A stretch of 48,324 nt of DNA, taken from contig CAJXQC010000021.1 in assembly GCA_913058495.1 (NCBI GenBank), forward strand, positions 1 to 48,324. Reading direction: 5' to 3'. Positions within the stretch are counted from its first letter, which is position 1. Every line of letters starts with the position of its first letter. This document shows, one piece after another, positions 16,210 through 23,423 of this stretch. The notes under the pieces were generated by a model. That model worked only from the letters and a program-made list of their open reading frames with translations. It was not told the DNA's origin and ran no database searches. The stretch is from an uncultured Balneola sp. Lineage in GTDB: Bacteria > Bacteroidota > Rhodothermia > Balneolales > Balneolaceae. Made by a program: the position numbers and the translations under genes.

Positions 16210-16243
16210 AAAACTCTGTTAGCGAAAGTTAGCAGAGTTTTTT
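16210..16243 (+). terminator. Intrinsic terminator of glnII
   Basis: AAAACTCTGTTAGC and GTTAGCAGAGTTTT form a 14-bp stem with two G-T wobbles around a GAAA tetraloop, followed by Ts. It begins 31 bases after the glnII stop. Confidence 0.88.
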
Positions 16244-16264
16244 ATTGTGTATTATATAAATTAT

Positions 16265-16903
16265 ATGACTACACTTTTTCTAATAGCACTCTGCTTTGTT
16301 TCATGTTCTATTCTTCTGTATTTCGAAAAGCATAATTTTGGTTGGGGTAAATGGGTTTTCAAAATAACTGCTTCCTCAGCATTTGTTTTAATAGCACTCA
16401 CTTTGGCAGATGTTTCCAGTCCGTACTCAAATTGGATGTTGATCGGTTTTGGGTTTAGTTTTCTGGGTGATGTATTTTTAATAAAAAGTGACGAAGGTAC
16501 ATTTTTTAAGATTGGAATTGTAAGTTTTGCACTTGCCCATATTGCATTTATCGCTGCGTTTATATCAGTAGGTTCTTTTGGATTATTATTTTTAATAACA
16601 ACGATCGCAGCTTTAGTTTTGATGGTTCGTTCTTATAGATGGCTAAAACCAAATATAAGTACTGATTTTAAGGCTTTAGTAGCCATGTATATTATAATTA
16701 TTGGCGCTATGTGCGCACTTTCAGGTTATGCATGGGAGGGCAACTATAGAAACGGAGTTCTGGTGGGTGCTTTTCTTTTTGCAGTTTCAGATTTGTTTGT
16801 AGCAAGAGAAAAATTTATCAAATCGGAATTTAGAAACAAGCTGATAGGTCTCCCTGTATATTATTTAGCACAGATATTTTTAGCTTTGTCATTAGACAGG
16901 TAA
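16265..16903 (+). CDS. Lysoplasmalogenase-like YhhN family membrane protein
   Basis: From ATG 16265 the protein has 212 residues. A GTG at 16247 would add six residues but lies directly against the glnII terminator. It has seven or eight hydrophobic helices with the family hallmarks: GFSFLGDVFLI near residue 75, ALAHIAFIAAF, and SDLFVAREKF plus GLPVYYLAQIFLA near the C-terminus. YhhN/TMEM86 proteins include lysoplasmalogenases, which hydrolyse the vinyl-ether bond of lysoplasmalogen. Whether this one does so is not testable from sequence. It may be cotranscribed with csaA, 13 bases downstream. Confidence 0.85.
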   Translation: MTTLFLIALCFVSCSILLYFEKHNFGWGKWVFKITASSAFVLIALTLADVSSPYSNWMLIGFGFSFLGDVFLIKSDEGTFFKIGIVSFALAHIAFIAAFISVGSFGLLFLITTIAALVLMVRSYRWLKPNISTDFKALVAMYIIIIGAMCALSGYAWEGNYRNGVLVGAFLFAVSDLFVAREKFIKSEFRNKLIGLPVYYLAQIFLALSLDR

Positions 16904-16916
16904 TCAATAAAATGTT

Positions 16917-17255
16917 ATGAATGAAATTTCGTGGAATGACTTTGAAAAAGTTGAATTAAGAGTTGGTACAATAACAGAAGTCAAAGATTTTCCAGAAGCC
17001 AGAAAACCGGCTTATAAACTAACTGTAGATTTTGGGAAGGAAATCGGGATCAAAAAATCTTCAGCTCAAATTACTGATCATTATACAAAAAAAGCTCTGT
17101 TGGGTAAGCAAGTTCTTGCAGTGGTTAATTTTCCGACTAAACAGATCGGACCTTTTATGTCGGAGTGTTTAGTGACAGGCTTACCCGATAGCAATGGAAA
17201 AGTTATTCTGGTTAGCCCCGACCAGAAAGTGAAAAATGGTGAGCGTCTATTCTGA
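16917..17255 (+). CDS. csaA: CsaA-type tRNA-binding domain protein
   Basis: This 112-residue protein is a single OB-fold tRNA-binding domain (the Trbp111/EMAP II type). Typical segments are WNDFEKVELRVGTI at the start, PEARKPAYKLTVDFG, KKSSAQIT, LLGKQVLAVVNFPTKQIGP and ECLVTG, then NGERLF at the end. CsaA was described in Bacillus subtilis as an export-related chaperone and binds tRNA as a homodimer. The length equals that of the family. It follows the lysoplasmalogenase-like gene by 13 bases. Confidence 0.92.
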   Translation: MNEISWNDFEKVELRVGTITEVKDFPEARKPAYKLTVDFGKEIGIKKSSAQITDHYTKKALLGKQVLAVVNFPTKQIGPFMSECLVTGLPDSNGKVILVSPDQKVKNGERLF

Positions 17256-17300
17256 AGATTAGGAAACAATAATCCACTTTTTAAGTAGCAATAATCTGCT

Positions 17301-17308
17301 TAGTTTTG
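17301..17308 (+). promoter_or_regulatory. Probable -7 promoter element of the DUF2141 gene
   Basis: TAGTTTTG matches the Bacteroidota TAnnTTTG consensus exactly and lies 16 bases before the ATG at 17325. The sequence at the -33 distance is T-rich without a clear TTG. Confidence 0.5.
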
Positions 17309-17324
17309 AAAAAACAAAAACATC

Positions 17325-17780
17325 ATGAGACGATTACAGATAGTAGCGGCATTATTTTTGGCGACTATAATTTCAGGAATGAGTTTGAAAGCTCAGGAAA
17401 TTTCCTATCCGGAAAAAGGGGACGTCACAGAGTTCAGGCTATATATTGAAGGGATAGAAGAGCTGAAGGGAGAAATTCGAATTGCAATGTTTGATTCCAA
17501 GGAGAAATACACTAAAGACCCTATACACGCCATAGTTTTACCTGTTGACAGCACCACAATAATATGGACACAGGAAATGCTTCCATACGGGGAATATGCC
17601 ATAGCTGTTTATCATGATAAAAACGAAAATGGCAAAATTGATACAAATTTTTTGGGCATTCCGAAAGAGGAATATGGCTTTTCGAATAATGCAAGGGGAC
17701 GGTTTGGTCCTGCCTCCTGGGAAGATTCAAAGTTTATAATAGAAGACAACTACTTTACTACTTCCATAAATATTAAATAG
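17325..17780 (+). CDS. DUF2141 secreted protein
   Basis: The protein has 151 residues. A Sec signal peptide (MRRLQIVAALFLATIISGMS...KAQ, cleaved near residue 24) leads into a DUF2141 beta-sandwich domain. Family features are GEIRIAMFDSKEKY, PYGEYAIAVYHDKNENGKID, then FLGIPKEEYGFSNNARGRFG and the C-terminal SWEDSKFII. The DKNENGKIDTN segment looks like a calcium-binding loop. Members are periplasmic or surface proteins of unknown function, common in Bacteroidota. Confidence 0.88.
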   Translation: MRRLQIVAALFLATIISGMSLKAQEISYPEKGDVTEFRLYIEGIEELKGEIRIAMFDSKEKYTKDPIHAIVLPVDSTTIIWTQEMLPYGEYAIAVYHDKNENGKIDTNFLGIPKEEYGFSNNARGRFGPASWEDSKFIIEDNYFTTSINIK

Positions 17781-17860
17781 CATATCTAAAAATTTTGAAT
17801 TTTGATTCAGATTATTCATTATCTGATAACTAGCTAACTAACAAAATTCGAGGTATTTAT

Positions 17861-18112
17861 ATGGAAAATCATGAAACAGCCCCGGTTATGTCTTTGAAAG
17901 ACTGGGTGGTAACAATGCTTATTACATTCATTCCAATGGTAGGCTTTGTAATGTTGTTTGTGTGGGGTTTTAGTGATTCAGCAAATCCAAACAAAAAAAA
18001 CTGGGCAAGAGCGGCTTTAATAATGTTAGCCGTTTCCACAGTACTTTACTTCATAATATTTGTATTAATCTTTGGAACGATGATGGCTGCTGGAGGATTT
18101 GAAGGGTTATAA
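17861..18112 (+). CDS. Small two-helix membrane protein
   Basis: This 83-residue protein has hydrophobic helices at about 14-32 and 48-75, separated by a polar loop, FSDSANPNKKNWARA. The NPNKKNWARA segment before the second helix is familiar from many short hypothetical membrane proteins in Bacteroidota. The function is unknown. It stands alone and is followed by a clear terminator. Confidence 0.75.
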   Translation: MENHETAPVMSLKDWVVTMLITFIPMVGFVMLFVWGFSDSANPNKKNWARAALIMLAVSTVLYFIIFVLIFGTMMAAGGFEGL

Positions 18113-18132
18113 AAGCAAATATCATCAATTTG

Positions 18133-18161
18133 AAGCTCTGTTTTAAAGCAGAGCTTTTTTT
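18133..18161 (+). terminator. Intrinsic terminator
   Basis: A perfect 8-bp stem AAGCTCTG/CAGAGCTT with an 8-base loop and a T run lies 20 bases after the small membrane-protein gene. Confidence 0.85.
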
Positions 18162-18215
18162 ATTCCGTAACCTCTTCAGGTTTCACACGTAACTGTTTTC
18201 AAAATTTCTGAGGTT

Positions 18216-19430
18216 ATGGGTCAATTCTTTAAATCTATTTCAATTGCTCTGCAAAATATCAGAGCCAATCCACTCCATACATTTTTATCCACTTTAGGGA
18301 TCATCATAGGCGTGGCCGCTTTGGTTGGTATTCTTGCTTTAGGAGACGGGCTGGAACAAACGGGTAGAGAGCAGCTTGCAAATACTACTTCACTGAATAT
18401 AATCACTGTTAATTCCAAACGTACCAAGACTGTAGATGATATTCGTATTCAAATAAAAAACCGACCAGAGTTTACTATTGAAAAAGTACAAGAATTGAGA
18501 TCTTTGGTTCAGAATAAAGTACTTTTAGAATATACTGGAACCCGATCTACTGAAATCACTTACAAAGATTCTGTTTCAGGAATATATTTGCAGGGAAGTT
18601 TGGAATTCGGATTGCAGTTTTTGACAGATAGTTTGTCTTTTGGAAGATATATATCCAAAGAAGATGTGATCAAAAGTTCAAAAACAATTGTTCTATCACC
18701 AGAGATTGCGGATAAGCTCTCAGACTCAAGAGTTGGCTTAATAGGAGAAACAGTAGAAATTGAAGGTGTTAGATTTCAGGTAGTGGGAATTCTGAAGGGA
18801 AGCCCTGAAAGTACTCAGAGAGTTTATATTCCTACTTCAGTTTATACAAAGTTATCTGAGGAATATCCCAATATTGTACTCAAAGCTAGTAAAGCAGAGG
18901 AAATTCCCTTAATTGAGCAAGAAATAGAAAATTGGTTAGATCGTAATTTTGAGGAGACAAGCGACGCTTTTATTATTTCCACCAACAGGGCAAGGGTTGA
19001 ACAGTTTAGTCAGGGTATATTATTATTTAAGCTGATAATGGGAGCCATTACAGGTATTTCTGTGTTGGTAGGAGGAATAGGGGTTATGAACGTTCTTTTG
19101 ATATCGGTGACAGAAAGAACAAAAGAAATCGGTATTCGCAAAGCAACAGGAGCTAAGAAGAAAGATATCGTTCTTCAGTTTATGGCTGAATCAGTTACTA
19201 TTTCATTTGTAGGATGTATAATAGGTTGGATAGTGGGAATTGTGGGGATATTTATTTTTGTACCTATTGTAAATTCATTTACAGAGATTGGAGAATTCAG
19301 AGCTGCAATCGGAACAGGAACAGTGCTATCTATCTTAGTTATAGCACTGTTTGTTGGAATTATTTTTGGTACCTATCCTGCATGGCGAGCAGCTCAATTA
19401 ACTCCTGTTGATGCAATTCGGCACGAATAG
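18216..19430 (+). CDS. MacB/FtsX-type ABC transporter permease, without adjacent ATPase
   Basis: The protein has 404 residues. An N-terminal membrane helix (LHTFLSTLGIIIGVAALVGI, about 20-42) is followed by a periplasmic MacB_PCD domain of about 230 residues and three C-terminal helices (about 270-395) ending in FGTYPAWRAAQLTPVDAIRHE, the usual family ending. ERTKEIGIRKATGAKKKDI is the cytoplasmic coupling segment. Such permeases work with a separate ABC ATPase in mechanotransmission, lipoprotein release or export. None is next to it, since the neighbours are a small membrane protein and the convergent DUF4097 gene. Confidence 0.9.
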   Translation: MGQFFKSISIALQNIRANPLHTFLSTLGIIIGVAALVGILALGDGLEQTGREQLANTTSLNIITVNSKRTKTVDDIRIQIKNRPEFTIEKVQELRSLVQNKVLLEYTGTRSTEITYKDSVSGIYLQGSLEFGLQFLTDSLSFGRYISKEDVIKSSKTIVLSPEIADKLSDSRVGLIGETVEIEGVRFQVVGILKGSPESTQRVYIPTSVYTKLSEEYPNIVLKASKAEEIPLIEQEIENWLDRNFEETSDAFIISTNRARVEQFSQGILLFKLIMGAITGISVLVGGIGVMNVLLISVTERTKEIGIRKATGAKKKDIVLQFMAESVTISFVGCIIGWIVGIVGIFIFVPIVNSFTEIGEFRAAIGTGTVLSILVIALFVGIIFGTYPAWRAAQLTPVDAIRHE

Positions 19431-19437
19431 TTAAGAT

Positions 19438-20787
19438 CTATTTTTGTTTGATGGTCACATTTCCATTACGGGATACGATAAACATCCGTCCGTTACCTGT
19501 TCCAACAGATCCTTCTACTTCAGTAGAATTTCGCTCATCAACAAGAGTTGCATTATTAAGTGTATACGGCTGATCAAGTTTGCCATAAGTAACACTAAAT
19601 TTAACACTTCCTGTAAACGGAGAAGAAAGGTTTAACTTTATGTTTGTGTATGAAGATTCTATGTTTACGAATTCAAGTTCATTTACAGCATTTACCTCTA
19701 TATCACCTGATCGGTTTTCCATTTGAATTTCGGAGCCTTTAAAATCATCGAGTTTGATCTTATTGTAATCTCCGTTAATAGCACAGGACCCACTAAGGTT
19801 TCGGGCGGTTACTTTTCCGGATCTGTTCGAGATTAAAATATCATTAGCGATATTCTCAAGATCTATATTAAGGTATCCGCCATTAACGTTTACTTTACCA
19901 AGAACATCGCTTAATTCGAGTTTTGCAGACTTGCTTTGAATTTCAACCGATTGTCCCTTTAGGTTTGAAGCTTTAACGTTGGAGTAATCTCCGGAGATGA
20001 AAACATTTTCTGCATTATCGATATCTATTGTTCCATTCTTATTATCGATCTTAATATCGCCCCTGATATTAGTAAGTTCATAATTGGTATAATCACCGTT
20101 AGCAATAAAATCTGAATCAAGATCAAAGGCATTTACGGTACCACTTTTATTTTCAATTTCCAGAATACCTGTGATCTTTGAAAGATTCATTTTTGAATAA
20201 TTACTGTTTACTCTCAGATTTCCGGTAATATTTTTAACATCTACGGTTGCTGAACGACTTGTAACCTCTACATCTCCATTAACCGAGCTTATATCAATAT
20301 TACCATATTCATTATAAACAGTAACAGACTGGCCAATGTCATTTAGTTTTACAGAGCCACTTCTGTTTTCAATTCTTGCCGTTCTTTCAATATTTGAAAC
20401 ATCAATTTTAGAGTACCTGGTTATTAATTCCAATTCTAAATCTGAGGGAATATTCAGAGTAAGAATGTTCTTCTTTATTCTGTAATTAACGTTCTTCTTT
20501 TTGTGTTCAGGAAATTCAATATTCAAATAACCATTCCCACTGTTGGCAGAGAATTTGGGATCAAAGTTTACAAATAAGTGATTATATGCCTGATCATTAC
20601 CTTCAAATTCATATGTATAAGTAATTTCATCAGTATCAGAACCGGTAACATTGATGGTCATACCTGCGTCAATTCTGATCATTAACTGATCGAGGTTGGG
20701 AGCACTATAAGAGCCCTCTTTATCACCACTTTGTGCCAAAAGGGATGTTGGTAGTAAGATGAATAGAATGATTGATAAGTATTTCAT
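19438..20787 (-). CDS. Exported DUF4097-like repetitive beta-strand protein
   Basis: The protein has 449 residues with signal peptide MKYLSIILFILLPTSLLAQ. After an N-terminal beta domain it consists of many repeats of about 20 residues with alternating patterns such as ARIENRSGSVKLNDIG, IDNKNGTIDIDNAEN, FISGDYSNVKASNLKG and IENKSGTVNAFDLD, roughly from residue 130 to 370. This is the DUF4097/adhesin-like pattern and predicts a long right-handed beta-helix in the periplasm or on the surface. It is the third gene of an ECF sigma/anti-sigma operon: its ATG overlaps the anti-sigma stop by 4 bp. It is therefore probably an output of that system. Confidence 0.82.
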   Translation of the reverse strand: MKYLSIILFILLPTSLLAQSGDKEGSYSAPNLDQLMIRIDAGMTINVTGSDTDEITYTYEFEGNDQAYNHLFVNFDPKFSANSGNGYLNIEFPEHKKKNVNYRIKKNILTLNIPSDLELELITRYSKIDVSNIERTARIENRSGSVKLNDIGQSVTVYNEYGNIDISSVNGDVEVTSRSATVDVKNITGNLRVNSNYSKMNLSKITGILEIENKSGTVNAFDLDSDFIANGDYTNYELTNIRGDIKIDNKNGTIDIDNAENVFISGDYSNVKASNLKGQSVEIQSKSAKLELSDVLGKVNVNGGYLNIDLENIANDILISNRSGKVTARNLSGSCAINGDYNKIKLDDFKGSEIQMENRSGDIEVNAVNELEFVNIESSYTNIKLNLSSPFTGSVKFSVTYGKLDQPYTLNNATLVDERNSTEVEGSVGTGNGRMFIVSRNGNVTIKQK

Positions 20788-21278
20788 GATTGATCCTCTT
20801 GATTTAATAGAATTTCTTTGTAAAAATCTAATTTGGTAGCATAAAGACGCTTCAAGCTTGCTTCTTTTGACGGTGATGTTCCGTTTAAAAGCATATCTGA
20901 TTTGATCTCATCAATGAGTTTGTCGATTTCAGAAATAGCATCTGCTGTTGATTCAATAGAATTTTTATTTTGCTCACTTGCTTGTTGAATCAGCAAAGGA
21001 GTAAGACTCTGCAATTGCTTGGTAGCTGTATTCAAAGTTTCGTAAACCTGTTCTTCAGTGGAAGAATCATCGAAAAGGTTGTTATATGTAGATACGATTC
21101 CAATACTTGAAAATATCAAAAGAACAGCTGCAGCATTACCGATTAAAAAACTTTTCCAGTGAAAAAGTATGTTTGGTTGACTCTTTATCAGAATCTCTGA
21201 TTCAATATTATTCCACATCTTTTCTTTTTGCAGATGTGAGGGCAAGTCTTTCTTGGAATAGAAATTTTCTTCTTTCAT
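20784..21278 (-). CDS. Probable transmembrane anti-sigma factor
   Basis: The protein has 164 residues. A cytoplasmic N-terminus (about 1-42, with HLQKEKMWNNIE) is followed by one membrane helix (about 44-65, FLIGNAAAVLLIFSSIGIVS) and a periplasmic, helical C-terminal half rich in Glu, Lys and Ser. The zinc-finger HXXXCXXC motif of the ZAS family is absent. The assignment rests on topology and on position: 4-bp overlaps link it to the ECF sigma gene before and the DUF4097 gene after. It would hold the sigma factor at the membrane until an envelope signal arrives. Confidence 0.75.
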   Translation of the reverse strand: MKEENFYSKKDLPSHLQKEKMWNNIESEILIKSQPNILFHWKSFLIGNAAAVLLIFSSIGIVSTYNNLFDDSSTEEQVYETLNTATKQLQSLTPLLIQQASEQNKNSIESTADAISEIDKLIDEIKSDMLLNGTSPSKEASLKRLYATKLDFYKEILLNQEDQS

Positions 21279-21799
21279 TTTGAGACCAATGTTCTAAGTT
21301 CCTGTTTAGCTCTGTGTAAAATAACTCGTGACGTTCCTTCGGTAATTCCGATCATTTCAGCTATTTCAGCATGACTGTAATTTTCTGCTATATGTAATAA
21401 GCAGATCATTCTTTTATCAGGAGCAAGCTGTTGAATAGCTGATTTAGCTTTTTTCCAAATAGTTGAATCTTCAATTGGTTGTTGCTCTTCAAATTCAATG
21501 TGTTTGTCTTCAATATTTACGAAATGGATCTTCTTTCTCATATCAGTCCTCATTTCATTTAATCCTATTGTAAATAACCAGGTCTTAAAGCCGGATCTTT
21601 GATCAAATTGGGATAAGTTCTTAAAAGCCTTAATAAAGGCTCTTTGAGTCCATTCTTCTCTATGAGAATCTTGATCAGAAAACTGAGATAAAAAGCTATA
21701 CAGTCCATCCACATGCTGTTCATATAACACCTTAAAAGCATGTTGATTTCCATTCAACGCTTCTTCAATAAGTTCTATTTCAGTTCTGGATTTGGTCAA
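21275..21799 (-). CDS. ECF-family RNA polymerase sigma factor
   Basis: The protein has 174 residues. Region 2 (about 18-85) includes AFKVLYEQHVDGLYSFLSQF, EWTQRAFIKAFKNLSQF and FKTWLFTIGLNEMRTDMRK. Region 4 (about 115-170) includes APDKRMICLLHIAENYSHAE and the recognition helix IAEMIGITEGTSRVILHRAK. There is no region 1.1 or 3, as expected for an ECF factor. The start is TTG at 21797-21799. A candidate ECF-type promoter, TGTAAC...CATCTAA, lies 17 bases upstream, which would make the operon autoregulated. Confidence 0.93.
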   Translation of the reverse strand: MTKSRTEIELIEEALNGNQHAFKVLYEQHVDGLYSFLSQFSDQDSHREEWTQRAFIKAFKNLSQFDQRSGFKTWLFTIGLNEMRTDMRKKIHFVNIEDKHIEFEEQQPIEDSTIWKKAKSAIQQLAPDKRMICLLHIAENYSHAEIAEMIGITEGTSRVILHRAKQELRTLVSK

Positions 21800-21815
21800 T
21801 AGGAGTATTTACAGC

Positions 21816-21845
21816 TTAGATGCAAAAAGATTCCGAAATGTTACA
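21816..21845 (-). promoter_or_regulatory. Candidate ECF-type promoter of the sigma operon
   Basis: Read on the minus strand: TGTAAC, 17 bases, CATCTAA. Known ECF promoters have TGAAAC or TGTAAC at -35 and CGTC-like sequences at -10. A related TGTAAC...CGTCTAA occurs before the Spy-like gene (22312-22343). Confidence 0.45.
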
Positions 21846-21870
21846 TAAAAGTGAAATAAAGTTAATGAAT

Positions 21871-21893
21871 AAAAAAAGGGGCGCTTGCCCCTT
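21871..21893 (-). terminator. Intrinsic terminator of the Spy-like gene
   Basis: On the minus strand, GGGGC-AAGC-GCCCC is followed by a run of seven Ts, starting 8 bases past the stop of the gene at 21899-22276. It separates that gene from the sigma operon. Confidence 0.85.
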
Positions 21894-21898
21894 AGAAT

Positions 21899-22276
21899 TT
21901 ATTGATTTACTCTTCTTGGTCTTGAGAAGAGTTCATCTTTTATTTTGACGTATTTCTTTTTTTGTTCAGCGGTTAGCAAAGCTTCGAACTCTTTATCTCT
22001 TTTCCTTGAGATGGAATCCATTTTATTTCTATCGGGCCTTCCTCCAGATGTTCTGAGCCTATCAATAGAAGTAAAAAAGTCTGTAAATATCTCTTTTGAA
22101 GATTCCTGCTGCTCTTTTGATAAAGTAAGCTCAGAAGTTATTTTTTCTAAAGTAGTTTTGACTCTTTCTTCAACGGGTGGTGGGGTAGCTGTGTTTTGTC
22201 TTTGTCTGTTTTGAGAATATACTGAGCTCGAAATAAAGAGTATCAATAAAGCGACAGATAAGGTTTTCATTTTCAT
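21899..22276 (-). CDS. Small exported Spy/CpxP-like helical protein
   Basis: The protein has 125 residues with signal peptide MKMKTLSVALLILFISSSVYSQ. The mature part is predicted helical and charged, with two LTxxQ-like segments, LTLSKEQQ and LLTAEQKKKY. These are the mark of Spy/CpxP-type periplasmic chaperone or stress proteins. An Arg- and Gln-rich start (NRQRQN) and end (RPRRVNQ) frame the helices. It lies directly upstream of the ECF sigma operon with its own terminator, and a candidate ECF promoter precedes it. It could be a target of that sigma factor. Confidence 0.75.
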   Translation of the reverse strand: MKMKTLSVALLILFISSSVYSQNRQRQNTATPPPVEERVKTTLEKITSELTLSKEQQESSKEIFTDFFTSIDRLRTSGGRPDRNKMDSISRKRDKEFEALLTAEQKKKYVKIKDELFSRPRRVNQ

Positions 22277-22311
22277 AATTTTGATTCAATTAAATTAAGG
22301 GTTGTCATCTG

Positions 22312-22343
22312 TTAGACGATTTAATCGACAAAAGCTTGTTACA
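22312..22343 (-). promoter_or_regulatory. Candidate ECF-type promoter of the Spy-like gene
   Basis: Read on the minus strand: TGTAAC, 19 bases, CGTCTAA. It shares both boxes with 21816-21845 but has two more spacer bases, which weakens the case. Confidence 0.35.
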
Positions 22344-22362
22344 GATATATGCAGAAGGTGCA

Positions 22363-22378
22363 TAGCATTAGTATGCTA
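22363..22378. repeat. Short dyad between divergent secreted-protein genes
   Basis: TAGCAT-TAGT-ATGCTA is a perfect 6-bp inverted repeat lying between the Spy-like gene and the gene at 22462. It could be an operator. Confidence 0.3.
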
Positions 22379-22461
22379 ACACGAATATGTGGTTAATGAA
22401 GTGGATATTTCCTCGTTTATTGATTGAAGCAATAAAGCTTTATCACAAACAGGGAGGAACC

Positions 22462-23058
22462 ATGAAACAGCTAATATCATTAATCGCACTCATAATGTTT
22501 GTTTTTGGATTAGAAAACGTAAATGCACAAAAAGGGATTTCTTTTAAAGTTTCCTATTATACAGATACTAAACCTGAAAGATATTCCAACAAAGATATCC
22601 GTGAGTTTCATGCCTTTCAAAAAGACTTGGATAATTTTTATGAAGCCGCTCTTAGGGACAGGGTTCGAAAAGCGAAAAGAATCAAAAAAGACATCATCCG
22701 AAGAATGAGGAATGAGGTTAACGATACCAAAAAGAAAATAGGGTATGTAAAAAATGAACTCGAATATTCTTACGGAAAGGGGCTAAGAAAGAAAAGAACT
22801 CAAAAGAATGAGTACAGTAAGAGAAACGGAAATACAGTTCATGTCAGTTATAAGACACTAGAAGATCTGCATAGACAATTGAACAGACAAAGCAGAATTG
22901 TAGTAAAACTGGAAAATATGTATCTGAATGATGGAAGAAATTTCTTCACGCAAGCCAGAAGACATCAGAATCTAATGGAAGATTTTGCAGATATTTTGAA
23001 AGAGGATATAAATTACTCTTTTAAGGAATACCGGAACCGCAACAGAAGAGGAAGATAA
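22462..23058 (+). CDS. Secreted, strongly basic coiled-coil protein of unknown function
   Basis: I place the start at ATG 22462, not at the upstream ATG 22387. This gives a standard signal peptide (MKQLISLIALIMFVFGLENVNAQ), and the sequence GGGAGGA stands just before it as a Shine-Dalgarno-like site, rare in this window. The 198-residue product is rich in Lys, Arg and Glu with long predicted helices (for example VRKAKRIKKDIIRRMRNEV) and ends RNRNRRGR. No family is recognised. It is divergent from the Spy-like gene, so a link to envelope stress is possible but unproven. Confidence 0.7.
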   Translation: MKQLISLIALIMFVFGLENVNAQKGISFKVSYYTDTKPERYSNKDIREFHAFQKDLDNFYEAALRDRVRKAKRIKKDIIRRMRNEVNDTKKKIGYVKNELEYSYGKGLRKKRTQKNEYSKRNGNTVHVSYKTLEDLHRQLNRQSRIVVKLENMYLNDGRNFFTQARRHQNLMEDFADILKEDINYSFKEYRNRNRRGR

Positions 23059-23067
23059 GTAATTTGA

Positions 23068-23099
23068 AAAGAGTTGTTATTTATAGCAGCTCTTTTTTT
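23068..23099 (+). terminator. Intrinsic terminator
   Basis: AAAGAGTTG and CAGCTCTTT pair over 9 bp with one wobble around a 10-base loop, followed by a T run. It lies 9 bases past the basic secreted-protein gene and touches the end of the convergent acetyltransferase gene. Confidence 0.75.
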
Positions 23100-23382
23100 A
23101 TGTTACATCCCGTATGTCTTTATTCTTAGAAAAGACGGCACGTGCAAATGGACAAAGGGGTAAAATTTTAAGATTATGTTTTCGGGCGAAGTCAACAGAA
23201 TGATACACAAGTTTCTTTCCCAAGCTTTCACCTCGATACTTATCAGAAACCTCAGTATGATCCAGGATAATTTTATCGCTACCGGCTTTGGAATAGGTTA
23301 ATTCTGCAGCTTTATCATCACCAACCAAAATATAAAATGAGCCTTTTGTTTCAGTTTCATCGTGTTGTATTTTCATCATCAA
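23098..23382 (-). CDS. Short GNAT-type N-acetyltransferase (YidJ/Acetyltransf_CG type)
   Basis: The 94-residue protein has the compact GNAT form with HDETETKGSFYI, a central beta strand AELTYSKAG, and then ILDHTEVSDKYRGESLGKKLVYHSVDFA, which holds the acetyl-CoA-binding loop (Y-R-G-E-S-L-G-K). The ending KILPLCPFARAVFSKN is typical of this subfamily. The substrate is unknown. Eukaryotic and bacterial relatives are of similar length, so it is complete. Confidence 0.85.
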   Translation of the reverse strand: MMMKIQHDETETKGSFYILVGDDKAAELTYSKAGSDKIILDHTEVSDKYRGESLGKKLVYHSVDFARKHNLKILPLCPFARAVFSKNKDIRDVT

Positions 23383-23423
23383 TCTTAATAAAATTCATAT
23401 TAACGGTAAATCGAATCTACTAA

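Noticed and set aside
16247-16264. GTG start six codons upstream for the lysoplasmalogenase-like gene
   Set aside because: It touches the T run of the glnII terminator, and ATG 16265 gives a normal membrane N-terminus.
19438-20787. Repeats in the DUF4097-like gene as a DNA-level tandem array
   Set aside because: The repetition is at protein level with diverged codons. It reflects beta-helix structure and not a recent DNA repeat.
22387-22461. N-terminal extension of the basic secreted protein
   Set aside because: The ATG at 22462 has a good ribosome-binding site and begins a standard signal peptide.
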